Source: a virus. Taken from it: DNA of 22,884 bases. The stretch covers positions 1 through 22,884 of the IMG/VR virus record IMGVR_UViG_3300025133_000623; one strand, given 5' to 3'. The translations under genes and the position numbers were made by a program. The notes below the pieces were generated by a model. That model was not told the DNA's origin. It saw only the letters and a list, made by a program, of their open reading frames with translations, and ran no database searches. This document shows positions 1-8,516 of the stretch, one piece after another. Positions within the stretch are counted from its first letter, which is position 1; every line of letters begins with the position of its first letter.

Positions 1-869
1 TCGGGCTTGCCAGCGTGCTTCGCGTCCTTCCACGGAATCTTGTGCTGCGGGTCAGCCCACTTTCCTCCGCGCTTACCAATGTAGGGACCGCCGCCCTTCA
101 CGAGGTCGGGGGTGTCGGCGTCGCTCTTGTCAAACGCCATGTACGCATCCCGCATCGCCGCATTAGCAGCCTTACTAGGCCGCTTTCCAAACTTAGCGTC
201 GCCACCAGCATCGCCAGCGTGTGCGTGCATGTGGTCTGCCATCTGCTTTGCCTTCCGCTTGCTGCTGAACTTACCCAGCGCCAAACCAGAAGGCTTGTGC
301 GTCACCGAAAAGTCGCGTTTCTTCTTGTCCGTGGTCGTTGAATCATGGACAGCGTAGTGCCCCGCTTCGTGGTGGGTTTCCACTTCACGGAACCCACCAT
401 CGCGATCCGCAACATGGTGCGTCCCTGCCGCCGCCGAACCGCGAGTCTTTTCAGACTGCTTTCGACCGTGGGACGCCGCCTTCTTGTCGAAATCGGTGTG
501 CTTGATCGGGCGTTCAATCCCATGCCGCGCAGCGTGTTGTTGGAGAGCGTGCGTTCTGCGAGCGGTCGGCGTTTTCCCATGCCCGGTATAGCGATGATGC
601 TTCTCGCCTCCCGGCTCGTGCGGGTCCGAGATCAGAAACTCGGTCTTCGTGCCGCCCCTTCCATCCCTATACCGCTCCTGCGAGGTTGCAGAAACTTCAT
701 GCTTCTTTTCGTTGTACGGAACCTTGTGCTGCGGATCGTTCCACTTACCGCCTTTCGGGCCAACGTAAGGTGCCGCCTTGCGAATAATGCGACCGCCGCC
801 CTTGCGGAGGGCGTCAGCGGTGTGCTGGACAGAGGTCTTTCCTTTGACGAGATCGAGAAGGCTACTCAT
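1..869 (-). CDS. Virion-associated-type repeat protein, C-terminus beyond window edge
   Basis: An open frame runs from an ATG at 869 to the left edge without a stop, so about 289 residues of an incomplete protein are visible. It starts MSSLLDLVKGK and holds two copies of a short Gly/Lys/Trp-rich module: a divergent one near residues 31-53 (YVGPKGGKWNDPQHKVPY) and a close one near residues 260-281 (YIGKRGGKWADPQHKIPWK). The same module occurs twice in the neighbouring 1216-residue protein. The middle is rich in His, Lys and Ala and predicted polar. The start overlaps the upstream stop by 8 bases (ATGAGTAG), so it is likely translationally coupled to the 862-1449 gene in the terminase operon. 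Function is unknown; the repeat and position suggest a virion or head-associated protein. This is the only kilobase without the ATTGTCG motif. Confidence 0.8.
   Translation of the reverse strand, partial: MSSLLDLVKGKTSVQHTADALRKGGGRIIRKAAPYVGPKGGKWNDPQHKVPYNEKKHEVSATSQERYRDGRGGTKTEFLISDPHEPGGEKHHRYTGHGKTPTARRTHALQQHAARHGIERPIKHTDFDKKAASHGRKQSEKTRGSAAAGTHHVADRDGGFREVETHHEAGHYAVHDSTTTDKKKRDFSVTHKPSGLALGKFSSKRKAKQMADHMHAHAGDAGGDAKFGKRPSKAANAAMRDAYMAFDKSDADTPDLVKGGGPYIGKRGGKWADPQHKIPWKDAKHAGKP
28..95 (-). repeat. YIGKRGGKWADPQH module, copy 1
   Basis: About 65 bases nearly identical in DNA to 2377-2441 and 3040-3104; encodes the Gly/Lys/Trp module in the partial left-edge protein. Confidence 0.8.
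712..777 (-). repeat. YIGKRGGKWADPQH module, divergent copy
   Basis: Encodes YVGPKGGKWNDPQHKVPY, diverged in DNA but keeping the Gly, Trp, Asp-Pro-Gln-His and Pro positions. Confidence 0.75.
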
Positions 870-1449
870 TGTTGGCTCCCTGGAGAATGCTCAATAAATT
901 GGTCGCAGCTTCCTCTGTCAACCGTGCTGATTCTTTGCCTGCCATGAACGCTTCAGGCACACCGATGCCTTCAAGATCACCAGACAGGTATACGATACCT
1001 GACCGTCTGGCGACAATCGCCTTTCCTAGAAAGGCGTCGCGTAGCTGCTGCACGAGGTCGGGGGTCTTCTCCCCGCCGAGCCCGAAGTAACGGCGAACGG
1101 TCAGGCGGTGTCGCTCGCGACCTGTGATCGCCTTGAGAAGTTGGTTGCCGTTCGGGTACTCGTCGCCGTTCCAGCCGAACTTGCCGTCGTGCAAAACAGC
1201 AACCTCAGTCTCGCAATCTTGACGACAATCGCCCTTCCGCAGAATCAGCCGCATCCCAGGTCGCAGATTGTCGCGGTGTCCGAAGCCTGTCTCAGCGTGC
1301 CGTGCGCGAGCCTTGCGGGCGCGATCTGAACCAGCAGCAACCAGTTCCTCCCACGCCTCCACGAGTCCTGGGGGGATCGGATACCACTCCACATCGACTT
1401 CGCCCTCGTCGTCAAAGTCGGGGTCGTCCCACTGATTGTCGTCAGCCAT
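862..1449 (-). CDS. DUF2924-like phage protein
   Basis: This 195-residue protein has a very acidic start (MADDNQWDDPDFDDEGEVD). Around residues 64-125 it follows the pattern of DUF2924: L-PG--L-R near LRPGMRLILRKG, then DGKFGWNGDEYPNG, an AITGR segment, and ending RRYFGL where family members read R-FFGL. DUF2924 proteins are common in phages and prophages and have no established function. The C-terminal part (residues 125-195) is not recognised. Its ATG overlaps the stop of the 1216-residue gene by one base (TAATG), and its own stop overlaps the next start by 8 bases, so it lies in a coupled operon. Three copies of the dispersed motif encode DN, CR and IV dipeptides here. Family assignment is by pattern memory only. 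Confidence 0.8.
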   Translation of the reverse strand: MADDNQWDDPDFDDEGEVDVEWYPIPPGLVEAWEELVAAGSDRARKARARHAETGFGHRDNLRPGMRLILRKGDCRQDCETEVAVLHDGKFGWNGDEYPNGNQLLKAITGRERHRLTVRRYFGLGGEKTPDLVQQLRDAFLGKAIVARRSGIVYLSGDLEGIGVPEAFMAGKESARLTEEAATNLLSILQGANNE

Positions 1450-4400
1450 TACTTGCCCTCCTCAAACAAGGACGGATGCGCCCCAGCCCGCTCAATCGCC
1501 CACTCTCGGAACGCCATCGGATGGATATAGCTCGACCGAGCGACGGAAGCCGTGTTGTTCAGCTTCTTCGCCACCGTCTTAGAGGCTGCAATCAGCGCCT
1601 TCGCCAAAAGCCGCTTGTCCTTCTTCCGATTGCCAGTCAGGGGGGGTGGAACGACGAGAGCGTCCAGCGCGTCCATCGCCGTGTCAGTCGCCTTGATGGT
1701 TCGGAAGTCCTTGAGCTTCATGCCCTCTGGCAGCGACGCTCGGGCTCTGGCTAGGGCGGTCGTCGCAAACATCGGCTTGTTCTTCTTGTTGCCGCCCTTC
1801 ATGTAGGACTGAAGCGCCTCGGCGACCGCCTTGTTTCGGATTGTCGCCGTGTTTTGCTTAGTCTGCTTGCCAACGAAGTCGAACTCCACCTTGTTGCCGT
1901 CGATCTTGACATGGCTGGGGGTCAGCGTTGACACGCCGTAATTCCCTGGCTTGCTCTGTCCCGAGCCTGGGCGTAGTCCAGTCAAGGCGACAATGTTAGC
2001 GACCAGCAAGCCCTGGTGCTCTGGACTACCCGGCTTCGCCGCCTTCAGGCTCCGCTGTAGCCCGCGCACGATGGCTGGTCCCTTCTTGCGGAACTCCATG
2101 ACCCGCGCCCACTTAACCTCAGCGTTTTTGGCGTGAAACTCCGGGGTGTAGCCAGACTGTGGCCGTCCACTCCGATCCTTCCACTTGATCACCGCCTTCG
2201 TGTGCGGGCTCGTGAAGTCGAGCCGAATAGTGTCGGCTGGAATCGCGGCCTCTGGGAGCTTCGTGACGCCGAGCTTCTTCAACTGGGCCTGTGCGTCGGG
2301 CGACAATTGAGTGCCGGGGGCCGCTCGCTTCGCCTTCGGGGGTTCGACCTTCGCTCGCTTCTTCGCTGGCGCAGGCTTCCACGGAATCTTGTGCTGCGGA
2401 TCGGCCCACTTTCCTCCGCGCTTCCCGATGTAGGGACCGCCAGCCTTGCTGACGTTGCCCGCTGGCTCGCCAAAAACGTAAGGCTGGTTCGGCCAACCCT
2501 GAATCTCTCTACGCATCTGACGCGCATCTAGCGCGTCCGCTCCGCGCTCGCGCACTTCCTCCCAACCATCGCCGGATCTCTTGACCGGAGTGAATGCCCG
2601 CCGCCCCTTAGACCGATCTAAAACGTAACCGCGACCGCTGCCGGGTTGCCAGAACACCGTACCGTCAGGATACCGCGCATGATTCCTGTCTTCAGGAACA
2701 CGGTGCCCCACACTCGCCCGCCAGGGATCTTCCGGTTCGGTTGCCCCTTCGTCTTCTGGGCCGAGTTTTGAAGCCAACCACTTGCGGGCTGACGCCTCTG
2801 TAGCGTTTGGAAGCCATGTTCGGTTGACTAACGGATGCCCTGAATCAACGTCGAGAGCCAAAACCATCATGGCTGGGTCGCCCGTTTTCGGCATCGTGCT
2901 TGTCGCTATGTGGGCCGAAACCTCGCCGTCTTGATACGTCGCAACCTGCCGCATGTTCCCAGCACTAGGGGCGTCGGGCTGCTGTATGTACTTCTCCGAC
3001 TCATAGACCTGTGGGGTCGAGCCACGCTTCTTCTCTTGCTTCCACGGAATCTTGTGCTGCGGATCAGCCCACTTGCCACCGCGCTTCCCGATGTAGGGAC
3101 CGCCCTTCTCGATTGTCGTCTGCTCTGACGCCCATTCCCCGTGGCTCTGGTCTGGGTGGTCCTTCGCGCAGTCGTGTTCGGCCTTGTTCAACTTGCCTCG
3201 GCGCTGCATGTCGAGCGCGATGGCAACCGCTTGCTTCTGGGGATAGCCCTCGTCCATCAGCAGCTTGATCTTCGCCGACACGGCGGGGTCGTCGCTGTCG
3301 GACTTCACTAGATCGAGGTCTTCCACGCAGACGACAATCCGTCCAGTGATCGGATCGAAGTAGATGCCGCCCTTCTTTGCGCGGTTCTTGCGGCGTGACT
3401 TCTTCTGCTGCTTGCGCTTCGCCTTACGCTTCGCGGCTGCGCCCTTCGCCTCGGTCTTCTTTGGTTTGGCTCTGGGGTCTTCGGCCTCGGCGGCTCTGCG
3501 CTCTGCGCGATTCGGCTTCGGCTCCTCGGCAGGCTCCTCGGCCTTCGGCTTCTCCTCGGCCTTCGGCTTCTCCTTTGCCTCGACCGCCTTCTCCTTGTCC
3601 TCTGCCGCCTCGGCTTGAGCCTCCTCGCCGCCAGCAGCTTCCTTGTCCTCGACCGCCTTCTCCTTGTCCTCTGCCGCCTTCTCGCCTTCCGACTCAGCGG
3701 CGCGGCGCTTCACCTCTTTGTGCAGCGCCTTGAGTCCCTTCATGTGTGCCAGCGACCTAGCACTGCCGCCCGCGAGGCCAGCGACACCGCCGGGACCGCC
3801 GCCCGCCAGGACACCCATGACCGTCCCGATCAGCATGAATCGGAGGGAGTAGACGGTCGCCTTCAAAAGGTCGAGGTCCGTCATTTTGATGTTGTCGCCC
3901 TCCTTAACCGCCTTATCCGATGCCGTCTTCGCCTTCTTGTGCAGTTTCTCCAGAGAGCCCTTCATTTGCTGGAGGTCGAGATCGCCTGTATTCAAGTCAC
4001 TCGCGATCTTGTCGAGATCGCCGATGATCTCGCCCATGTCGCCGACTTCGCCTGAGAGTTCGGACGCTTGCTCTGCCGGGGTGCGATTGTCGTCTTTCTC
4101 CTCGGATTCACCCTCGGTCCCGCCTTCTTCCCCTTTAGGGGAAGAAGGCTCAGATTCCTTCGCTTTCTTCTTCGCGATCTGCCTGTCGAGCCTCTGTTCC
4201 AGACGGTCCATGTCTTCGGACGTTGTGCCGCCGTGCGGGTGGACTTTGGCGCTAACGCGAATCCCGTTTTCAGCCGCCCTCTCGTTGATGCCGTGCCACT
4301 GCTTCTGCACCTCTGGCGAAGGCTTGAGCTTGTCCTTCGCCTCGTCCGCTTTGCTCTGGAGGTGCTTCGCGTGGTCGGCGTGAACTTCGGGGTGATCGTC

Positions 4401-5099
4401 GGGGTGGGGACCGCTGGTAATGCCTTGCCCTGGGTACCAGTATTGGGCAGTTCCAGGCTTGCGGAAGCCGCCCTTCTTCCCGACACTCTGACTAAAGGCT
4501 GCTGGGCGCTTCCCGCCGCCTTTCTTCCCCTCCTTCTTAGCCTTTCGTTTTGCGGCCTTATCGGCCACTGTGGCGGCAATCGCTTCGGGGGTGCTGCGAG
4601 CGTCGAGATCAGCCCTCTTGCGAGTGTTCTCTTTGAGCCGCCGCTCAAGATCAGCTTTGTCGCCCTTCGCCTTCACGAGGTCAGCGTCGTCGGCGACAAT
4701 CGACTTGTTATATGTCGGAGCAAGCACAGGACGCCTCTGATGCTTCCACTCTTCGCGCATCCGAGAAGCGCGGCGAAGCATTTCAGTGATCGCGTGCCGC
4801 TCAATGCCAGCCGCTCTGGCCTCCTTTGCCGCCTCGATCATCGACTTGCCGTCAACCACCACAGACCCGATCAGCCGACCAGCGAGATTCCGCCGCTCCT
4901 CCTCAAGCCCGAGAGAAGATGCCGCCTCCTCTGGCGTCACGAAGCTGTACTCGTTTTGAGCGTGCGGGAGCGGCGAATATGTCGCCAACTGCCTAACCTC
5001 GCTCGCTATGGCGCGGCGCTGCTTCTGGCGTTCGGTGATCCACTCGCGGGTCGCCTTGATGCCCTCTAGACCAGAGGGGTCCAGCCCGTACTCAGCCAT
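1449..5099 (-). CDS. Giant (1216 aa) phage protein with C-terminal type IB topoisomerase module
   Basis: N-terminal ~400 residues are charged and partly helical. Residues ~417-445 form a hydrophobic Gly-rich stretch (VMGVLAGGGPGGVAGLAGG) that may insert in membrane. Residues ~465-580 are a Lys/Glu/Ala low-complexity linker, followed near 600-640 by a motif often seen in phage structural proteins (PQKQAVAIALDMQRRGKL). Two copies of YIGKRGGKWADPQHKIPWK lie near 667 and 888. Residues ~955-1210 match type IB DNA topoisomerases: the N-terminal domain signature HTKAVIKWKDRSGRPQSGY, then R1043 (TGLRPGSG), K1078 (FVGKQTKQN), R1133 (LKDFRTIKAT), N1182 and Y1191 (NNTASVARSSYIHP). Spacings of 35, 55, 49 and 9 are close to those of the poxvirus enzyme, and Asn in place of His is usual in bacterial members. 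All catalytic residues are present, so nicking-closing activity is plausible. Start overlaps the terminase stop (TGATG). The fusion suggests a DNA-relaxing function carried in or on the virion; that is inference. Confidence 0.9.
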   Translation of the reverse strand: MAEYGLDPSGLEGIKATREWITERQKQRRAIASEVRQLATYSPLPHAQNEYSFVTPEEAASSLGLEEERRNLAGRLIGSVVVDGKSMIEAAKEARAAGIERHAITEMLRRASRMREEWKHQRRPVLAPTYNKSIVADDADLVKAKGDKADLERRLKENTRKRADLDARSTPEAIAATVADKAAKRKAKKEGKKGGGKRPAAFSQSVGKKGGFRKPGTAQYWYPGQGITSGPHPDDHPEVHADHAKHLQSKADEAKDKLKPSPEVQKQWHGINERAAENGIRVSAKVHPHGGTTSEDMDRLEQRLDRQIAKKKAKESEPSSPKGEEGGTEGESEEKDDNRTPAEQASELSGEVGDMGEIIGDLDKIASDLNTGDLDLQQMKGSLEKLHKKAKTASDKAVKEGDNIKMTDLDLLKATVYSLRFMLIGTVMGVLAGGGPGGVAGLAGGSARSLAHMKGLKALHKEVKRRAAESEGEKAAEDKEKAVEDKEAAGGEEAQAEAAEDKEKAVEAKEKPKAEEKPKAEEPAEEPKPNRAERRAAEAEDPRAKPKKTEAKGAAAKRKAKRKQQKKSRRKNRAKKGGIYFDPITGRIVVCVEDLDLVKSDSDDPAVSAKIKLLMDEGYPQKQAVAIALDMQRRGKLNKAEHDCAKDHPDQSHGEWASEQTTIEKGGPYIGKRGGKWADPQHKIPWKQEKKRGSTPQVYESEKYIQQPDAPSAGNMRQVATYQDGEVSAHIATSTMPKTGDPAMMVLALDVDSGHPLVNRTWLPNATEASARKWLASKLGPEDEGATEPEDPWRASVGHRVPEDRNHARYPDGTVFWQPGSGRGYVLDRSKGRRAFTPVKRSGDGWEEVRERGADALDARQMRREIQGWPNQPYVFGEPAGNVSKAGGPYIGKRGGKWADPQHKIPWKPAPAKKRAKVEPPKAKRAAPGTQLSPDAQAQLKKLGVTKLPEAAIPADTIRLDFTSPHTKAVIKWKDRSGRPQSGYTPEFHAKNAEVKWARVMEFRKKGPAIVRGLQRSLKAAKPGSPEHQGLLVANIVALTGLRPGSGQSKPGNYGVSTLTPSHVKIDGNKVEFDFVGKQTKQNTATIRNKAVAEALQSYMKGGNKKNKPMFATTALARARASLPEGMKLKDFRTIKATDTAMDALDALVVPPPLTGNRKKDKRLLAKALIAASKTVAKKLNNTASVARSSYIHPMAFREWAIERAGAHPSLFEEGK
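2377..2441 (-). repeat. YIGKRGGKWADPQH module, copy in 1216-residue protein, near residue 888
   Basis: Directly precedes the topoisomerase module, joined by a basic Pro/Ala/Lys linker. Confidence 0.8.
3040..3104 (-). repeat. YIGKRGGKWADPQH module, copy in 1216-residue protein, near residue 667
   Basis: Follows the PQKQAVAIALD segment and separates it from an Asp/Gly-rich domain. Confidence 0.8.
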
Positions 5100-6790
5100 C
5101 AGTTCCAGCCCCCCTTGCTCTGCTCAAAGAGCGATGAAACCGTAGGGGCGGCTCCCCGCACAGGGGCGTCAAAGCTGCCGCCGAACCAGTTTCGGTCAGA
5201 GAGATCAGCATTGTCGCCTTCCGCGTCGCCCGTGCCGAGCCAGTCAGGCCCGGTCGAGGCTCCAGCCCCCTCCTCTAGCCCGTCGCCAAAATCCATCGAC
5301 ACGGAACCGCCAACGCGAGCCGCCTGATCAGCCATCCAGAAAGCCATGACCGTATCGTCATGGGCACCAACGCCCTGTAGCTTTCCGTTCTGGTAGCCGA
5401 ACGCCTGCATTTCACGAATCCACACCTCGACCGCCTCCTGGGTGTCCTCGTTCCAGGGCACCTTCAACTTGCTGTTCTCCAGCAGCATCCGAAGCCCAGG
5501 AACGCCTCGGTCGAGAGCGTTCTTGTTGGCGCTATAGGTGCCTGTCATTCCGCGTCGCTCAGTCGTCGCCTGGGACTTCGCCCGCCCTGTTGTATAGAAG
5601 GCTTTGATCGGTACGTCTGAGGTGCGGACCACCATATCGGAGATCACCCTTTGATACTGGTTCGCTTCGCAAAACACAAAGTTGCAGTCATACCGCTTCG
5701 ACAATCCAACAATGGTGTCAACCTGCTGCTGATACCCCATCCCCTTCTTGCGGACAATATCGACCACCCACCGATCCTGGGTTCCTGGCTCAATCGCAAT
5801 AACGAAGGCCACAAAATAATCGGCCCCTGCGTTTGCCGACAATGCGAGATCAACGCCCATGTAGGTCTGGAAGCCCTGGCCTTGCCAGTACCGAGCCTCC
5901 AGCCCCAGCTTGTACGGCTGTTTGACTCCCGGCTGGTCGAACAGGTGGGATGGGAACAGCGAGGCTTCGTCTGTGATCGGCTGGCACAGGTACTCGCGAG
6001 CCCAGCGCATTGAAGATCCGAGCACCCGCTTTCGGGTGTCGAGAGCCGCCCTGTCATAGCGTTCCGGCCAGAGGGGGTCGCCCGTCACCGGGTCCACCGC
6101 TGGGTGCTCCATGTGGTGGTACACGCCGCCATCCCGAAGCGTGCGGTAGAGGTCTTGAGCGTGGAAGGGTGTGCCTACAACGACAATCTGACCCCCTGGC
6201 ACAGCCATCGGCTCAATCGCCGACAAGAAGTAGTCCACCCCCTTCTCGCGGACGGTCTGACTCCAGATGTGGTCGTCATTCAGAATGTCGTCGCACACGA
6301 TCCAGTACGGGTGCCCGCCTCGCACGCGGGAGCCGAAGCCACGGGCGCGGATCTCTGAGCCGTTGGCGAAGCGAATCGTCCGAGCGGCGTCCTTGCGTAG
6401 CGGCAACAGAGGCGACAATCCAGGGTTGGCCCCCCCATGTTCGCCGCCGCCCATCACCTCCTTGCGGATCTTGTCAAGGTGCTCCATCGCCTGCTGATCG
6501 GTCGCTGAAAAGATGTAGCCCACGCGACCGGGGGCGCGAACGTGCGCCATCCAAAGAGGGTAGCCCAGACACCAAAAGTGGCTCTTGCCGTGGTCACGAG
6601 CCGCCTGGGCCAGGATTCGCGGATTGTCGCTTACAGCGTCACCCCACTCAAGGTGGTGCTTACCCAGCAGGAACTTGTAATCGTATTCGGGAGGGCCGCG
6701 CAGGATCTCTGACGCATAGGTCGGTAGATAGGAGCGCAACATCCGAAACTTCAAGGCGCTCAATTGTGCAGGCGTAAAGCTGGGTGGCAT
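5099..6790 (-). CDS. terL: Terminase large subunit (TerL)
   Basis: The protein (563 residues) is the ATPase-nuclease motor that packages DNA into the prohead and cuts it. The ATPase domain shows a degenerate Walker A, AARDHGKS at 63-70, Walker B WIVCDD at 163-168, and the coupling motif VVVGTP at 203-208. The RNase H-like nuclease domain shows D314 (MGVDLALS), E375 (FCEANQYQ) and D478-D479 (GAHDDT). Length is normal for the family. The C-terminal ~70 residues are low-complexity Gly/Asp/Ser-rich. The ATG at 6790 has no strong ribosome site; a later ATG (residue 17) is possible but would lose conserved-looking sequence. It is followed by the topoisomerase-fusion gene with a one-base overlap. 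No small terminase subunit was recognised in the window. Confidence 0.95.
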   Translation of the reverse strand: MPPSFTPAQLSALKFRMLRSYLPTYASEILRGPPEYDYKFLLGKHHLEWGDAVSDNPRILAQAARDHGKSHFWCLGYPLWMAHVRAPGRVGYIFSATDQQAMEHLDKIRKEVMGGGEHGGANPGLSPLLPLRKDAARTIRFANGSEIRARGFGSRVRGGHPYWIVCDDILNDDHIWSQTVREKGVDYFLSAIEPMAVPGGQIVVVGTPFHAQDLYRTLRDGGVYHHMEHPAVDPVTGDPLWPERYDRAALDTRKRVLGSSMRWAREYLCQPITDEASLFPSHLFDQPGVKQPYKLGLEARYWQGQGFQTYMGVDLALSANAGADYFVAFVIAIEPGTQDRWVVDIVRKKGMGYQQQVDTIVGLSKRYDCNFVFCEANQYQRVISDMVVRTSDVPIKAFYTTGRAKSQATTERRGMTGTYSANKNALDRGVPGLRMLLENSKLKVPWNEDTQEAVEVWIREMQAFGYQNGKLQGVGAHDDTVMAFWMADQAARVGGSVSMDFGDGLEEGAGASTGPDWLGTGDAEGDNADLSDRNWFGGSFDAPVRGAAPTVSSLFEQSKGGWN

Positions 6791-6828
6791 GGCGCGACTG
6801 TATCACGCCCCATTGTCGTTGACGACAT

Positions 6829-7878
6829 TCAAGGCAGCACGGCGGGCATCAGCATCGCCTCGACCGAATCCGACAGTAAAAGAATGGGCTTTGAGCCTCC
6901 AGCGAACGACACTTCCAGATTGTCGCCTTTTCCGGCGGCATTCAACGAAACCCCCATCGCACCGAGCACAGTGGCTAGCCGACAGGGACTTATCCCCATC
7001 TTTTCCACAACGGGTGCGGGGCTCGTCTGGAGGCTGGCCTCGCCAGAAAACACACCGCGCCCGAACGAGCCCTTGATGATCAAGTCGCTGTCGATCTCAA
7101 TAGAGCCGAACTCGTCACCGTCCATGAGAAGCTGGGCGCGGTCTGAAAGACCCTTGAGTTCGGACAGGGCAATTGTCGCCTCTACGCGAGCGCCGTCTTC
7201 CTTTTCGTCGGGGAGCATCTTCTCGACAACCTGATCAGGCCAGGGGGTCACAAGCGCCTGCGCCCAGCGCGACTGCCCTGTGGCAGCGTCCTCTATCCAG
7301 AGCTTGTTGTCGTAGACCGCCAGCCGACCCTGCCCAGACAGACCCTTGAGCGCGGCTGCGGGCACCGAGATTGCTTCCTCTAGCCCCGTGGTCGCTCTGA
7401 CCACAATGAGAAGCGACTGTGTGGCGACAGCGGCCCACTCGGGGGTCAGGCGCACGGCATTGAGCCCGTGGCTCGTGTCGTCGCCCACCACCTCGGCCAA
7501 AGCAGCCAGGGCTGACATTTTGTTTGCCGACAACGAGTGGAAAGTAACGTCAGCGTCAACGACGGGATAGTCGGGCAACTTCGCACCGTCGATAGCGCGG
7601 ATCTTGAAGGAGGAGCCGCCAGCCTTCACATGCAGCGTGGTGCCCCGGTACTCAAACTCTGGGTTGCGGACGCCGCCGACAACGCGCTTCAAGTCGAGAA
7701 GCGGCACGTTGGCGTCAACCAGCGGCGTCGTCACCGGAACGCGGCACCCGCTGATCCCGTTGGTCGCCGCGACTGAATCGGCGGTCAGGCGAACAAGGTG
7801 GTGATAGCGGTCGGTGCCCTTTGCGTCGGCGTAACGTCCCGCCACCGAAAGTGCTGTCTTGAGATCCATGCAGTCCAT
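6829..7878 (-). CDS. DNA polymerase sliding clamp (DnaN-like)
   Basis: This 349-residue protein resembles the bacterial beta clamp, which encircles DNA and tethers the replicative polymerase. The start (DLKTALSVAGRYADAKGT) matches the first helix of clamp domain I. Residues ~85-110 (GGSSFKIRAIDGAKLPDYPVV) match the conserved S-FK-----A--FP segment. The C-terminus (SKPILLLSDSVEAMLMPAVLP) matches the usual ending where P-L----------MPM. Length is close to the usual ~365. The start is fixed by GGAGG six bases before ATG at 7878. It lies 38 bases upstream of terminase, an unusual neighbour for a replication gene; no polymerase or clamp loader is visible here. Identity within the clamp family is fairly secure by pattern, not by search. 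Confidence 0.75.
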   Translation of the reverse strand: MDCMDLKTALSVAGRYADAKGTDRYHHLVRLTADSVAATNGISGCRVPVTTPLVDANVPLLDLKRVVGGVRNPEFEYRGTTLHVKAGGSSFKIRAIDGAKLPDYPVVDADVTFHSLSANKMSALAALAEVVGDDTSHGLNAVRLTPEWAAVATQSLLIVVRATTGLEEAISVPAAALKGLSGQGRLAVYDNKLWIEDAATGQSRWAQALVTPWPDQVVEKMLPDEKEDGARVEATIALSELKGLSDRAQLLMDGDEFGSIEIDSDLIIKGSFGRGVFSGEASLQTSPAPVVEKMGISPCRLATVLGAMGVSLNAAGKGDNLEVSFAGGSKPILLLSDSVEAMLMPAVLP

Positions 7879-7945
7879 ATCGAGCCTCCACTATGTCTAT
7901 GCGCGGGAACGTCGATAAGTCCGATTGTCGCCAATCAGCCTGGAG

Positions 7946-8233
7946 TCACTTCTGCTGCTGGGCGTGCTCGATCTGCTGCTCAAGTTCCTGAAGGCTCTGG
8001 AGGTATGCGGCGTCTTCGTCTGGCGGCGGTGCTGGCGGCAGGCGCAGCACGGCGACCTCTGCCTGACAGGCAGCAAGTTCGCGCTCAAGCTGGATCTCTC
8101 TGGCGGTCTTCTCGGGTTCTGGCGGCGGGGTTCCCTGCGCTCTGGCGAGACTCAGGTAAACCAGCGCCGCGATGGTCGTCAGGATGGCGACAATCGACAG
8201 GACGATGTTCTTTCGGCTGCAAGACTTCTTCAC
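7946..8233 (-). CDS. Membrane-anchored coiled-coil protein, spanin-like
   Basis: I choose the GTG at 8233, giving 95 residues starting VKKSCSRKN. It overlaps the upstream stop in GTGA and has GGAGG 10 bases upstream. An upstream in-frame ATG at 8296 would bury this signal inside the previous gene. Residues ~9-30 form one transmembrane helix (IVLSIVAILTTIAALVYLSL), followed by a Pro-rich turn and a charged Glu/Gln-rich coiled-coil region ending EQQIEHAQQQK. One N-terminal anchor plus a periplasmic coiled coil next to a cell-wall enzyme fits an inner-membrane spanin (Rz-like) or another lysis accessory protein. The assignment is from architecture and location only. Confidence 0.6.
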   Translation of the reverse strand: MKKSCSRKNIVLSIVAILTTIAALVYLSLARAQGTPPPEPEKTAREIQLERELAACQAEVAVLRLPPAPPPDEDAAYLQSLQELEQQIEHAQQQK

Positions 8234-8475
8234 GGCGTGCGTTCCTCCGGTGCAATCAGGGCGCGGGCTCGCGCAGACGCCAGTACGTCCTGACATTGGT
8301 CGGCGATACCCTCTAGCAACTCGACACGCGCCTCCAGCTTCGCCTTTTCGACGCGAAGCTCGGTCACGCTTTCAGGCTCAATGGTCAGCCCGATCATGTG
8401 ACCGCCAGCCCCCACCCCCGCCAGGGCAATCAGCCCGAAAACAAGGTTGCGGGGGTCTTTTACGTCGAGTTCCAT
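8230..8475 (-). CDS. Small membrane coiled-coil protein of the lysis-like cluster
   Basis: The protein has 81 residues with a hydrophobic helix at about 10-30 (NLVFGLIALAGVGAGGHMIGL) and then a heptad-like helical segment rich in Glu, Leu and Arg (VEKAKLEARVELLEGIAD). AGGA lies 8 bases before the ATG. It overlaps the next gene by 4 bases, so the two are probably made together. Together with its neighbour it could be a spanin pair, or one of the two could act as a holin; a single hydrophobic helix of this kind does not decide. It lacks a lipobox, so it is not a classical outer-membrane spanin. Confidence 0.65.
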   Translation of the reverse strand: MELDVKDPRNLVFGLIALAGVGAGGHMIGLTIEPESVTELRVEKAKLEARVELLEGIADQCQDVLASARARALIAPEERTP

Positions 8476-8516
8476 AGATACCGTCCTATCCGTTCATGTG
8501 CCGACGATACAGCCGC

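Noticed and set aside
4068-5069. Long plus-strand frame (333 codons) opposite the 1216-residue gene
   Set aside because: It is the antisense shadow of a convincingly coding minus-strand gene; its product is low-complexity and without domain signs.
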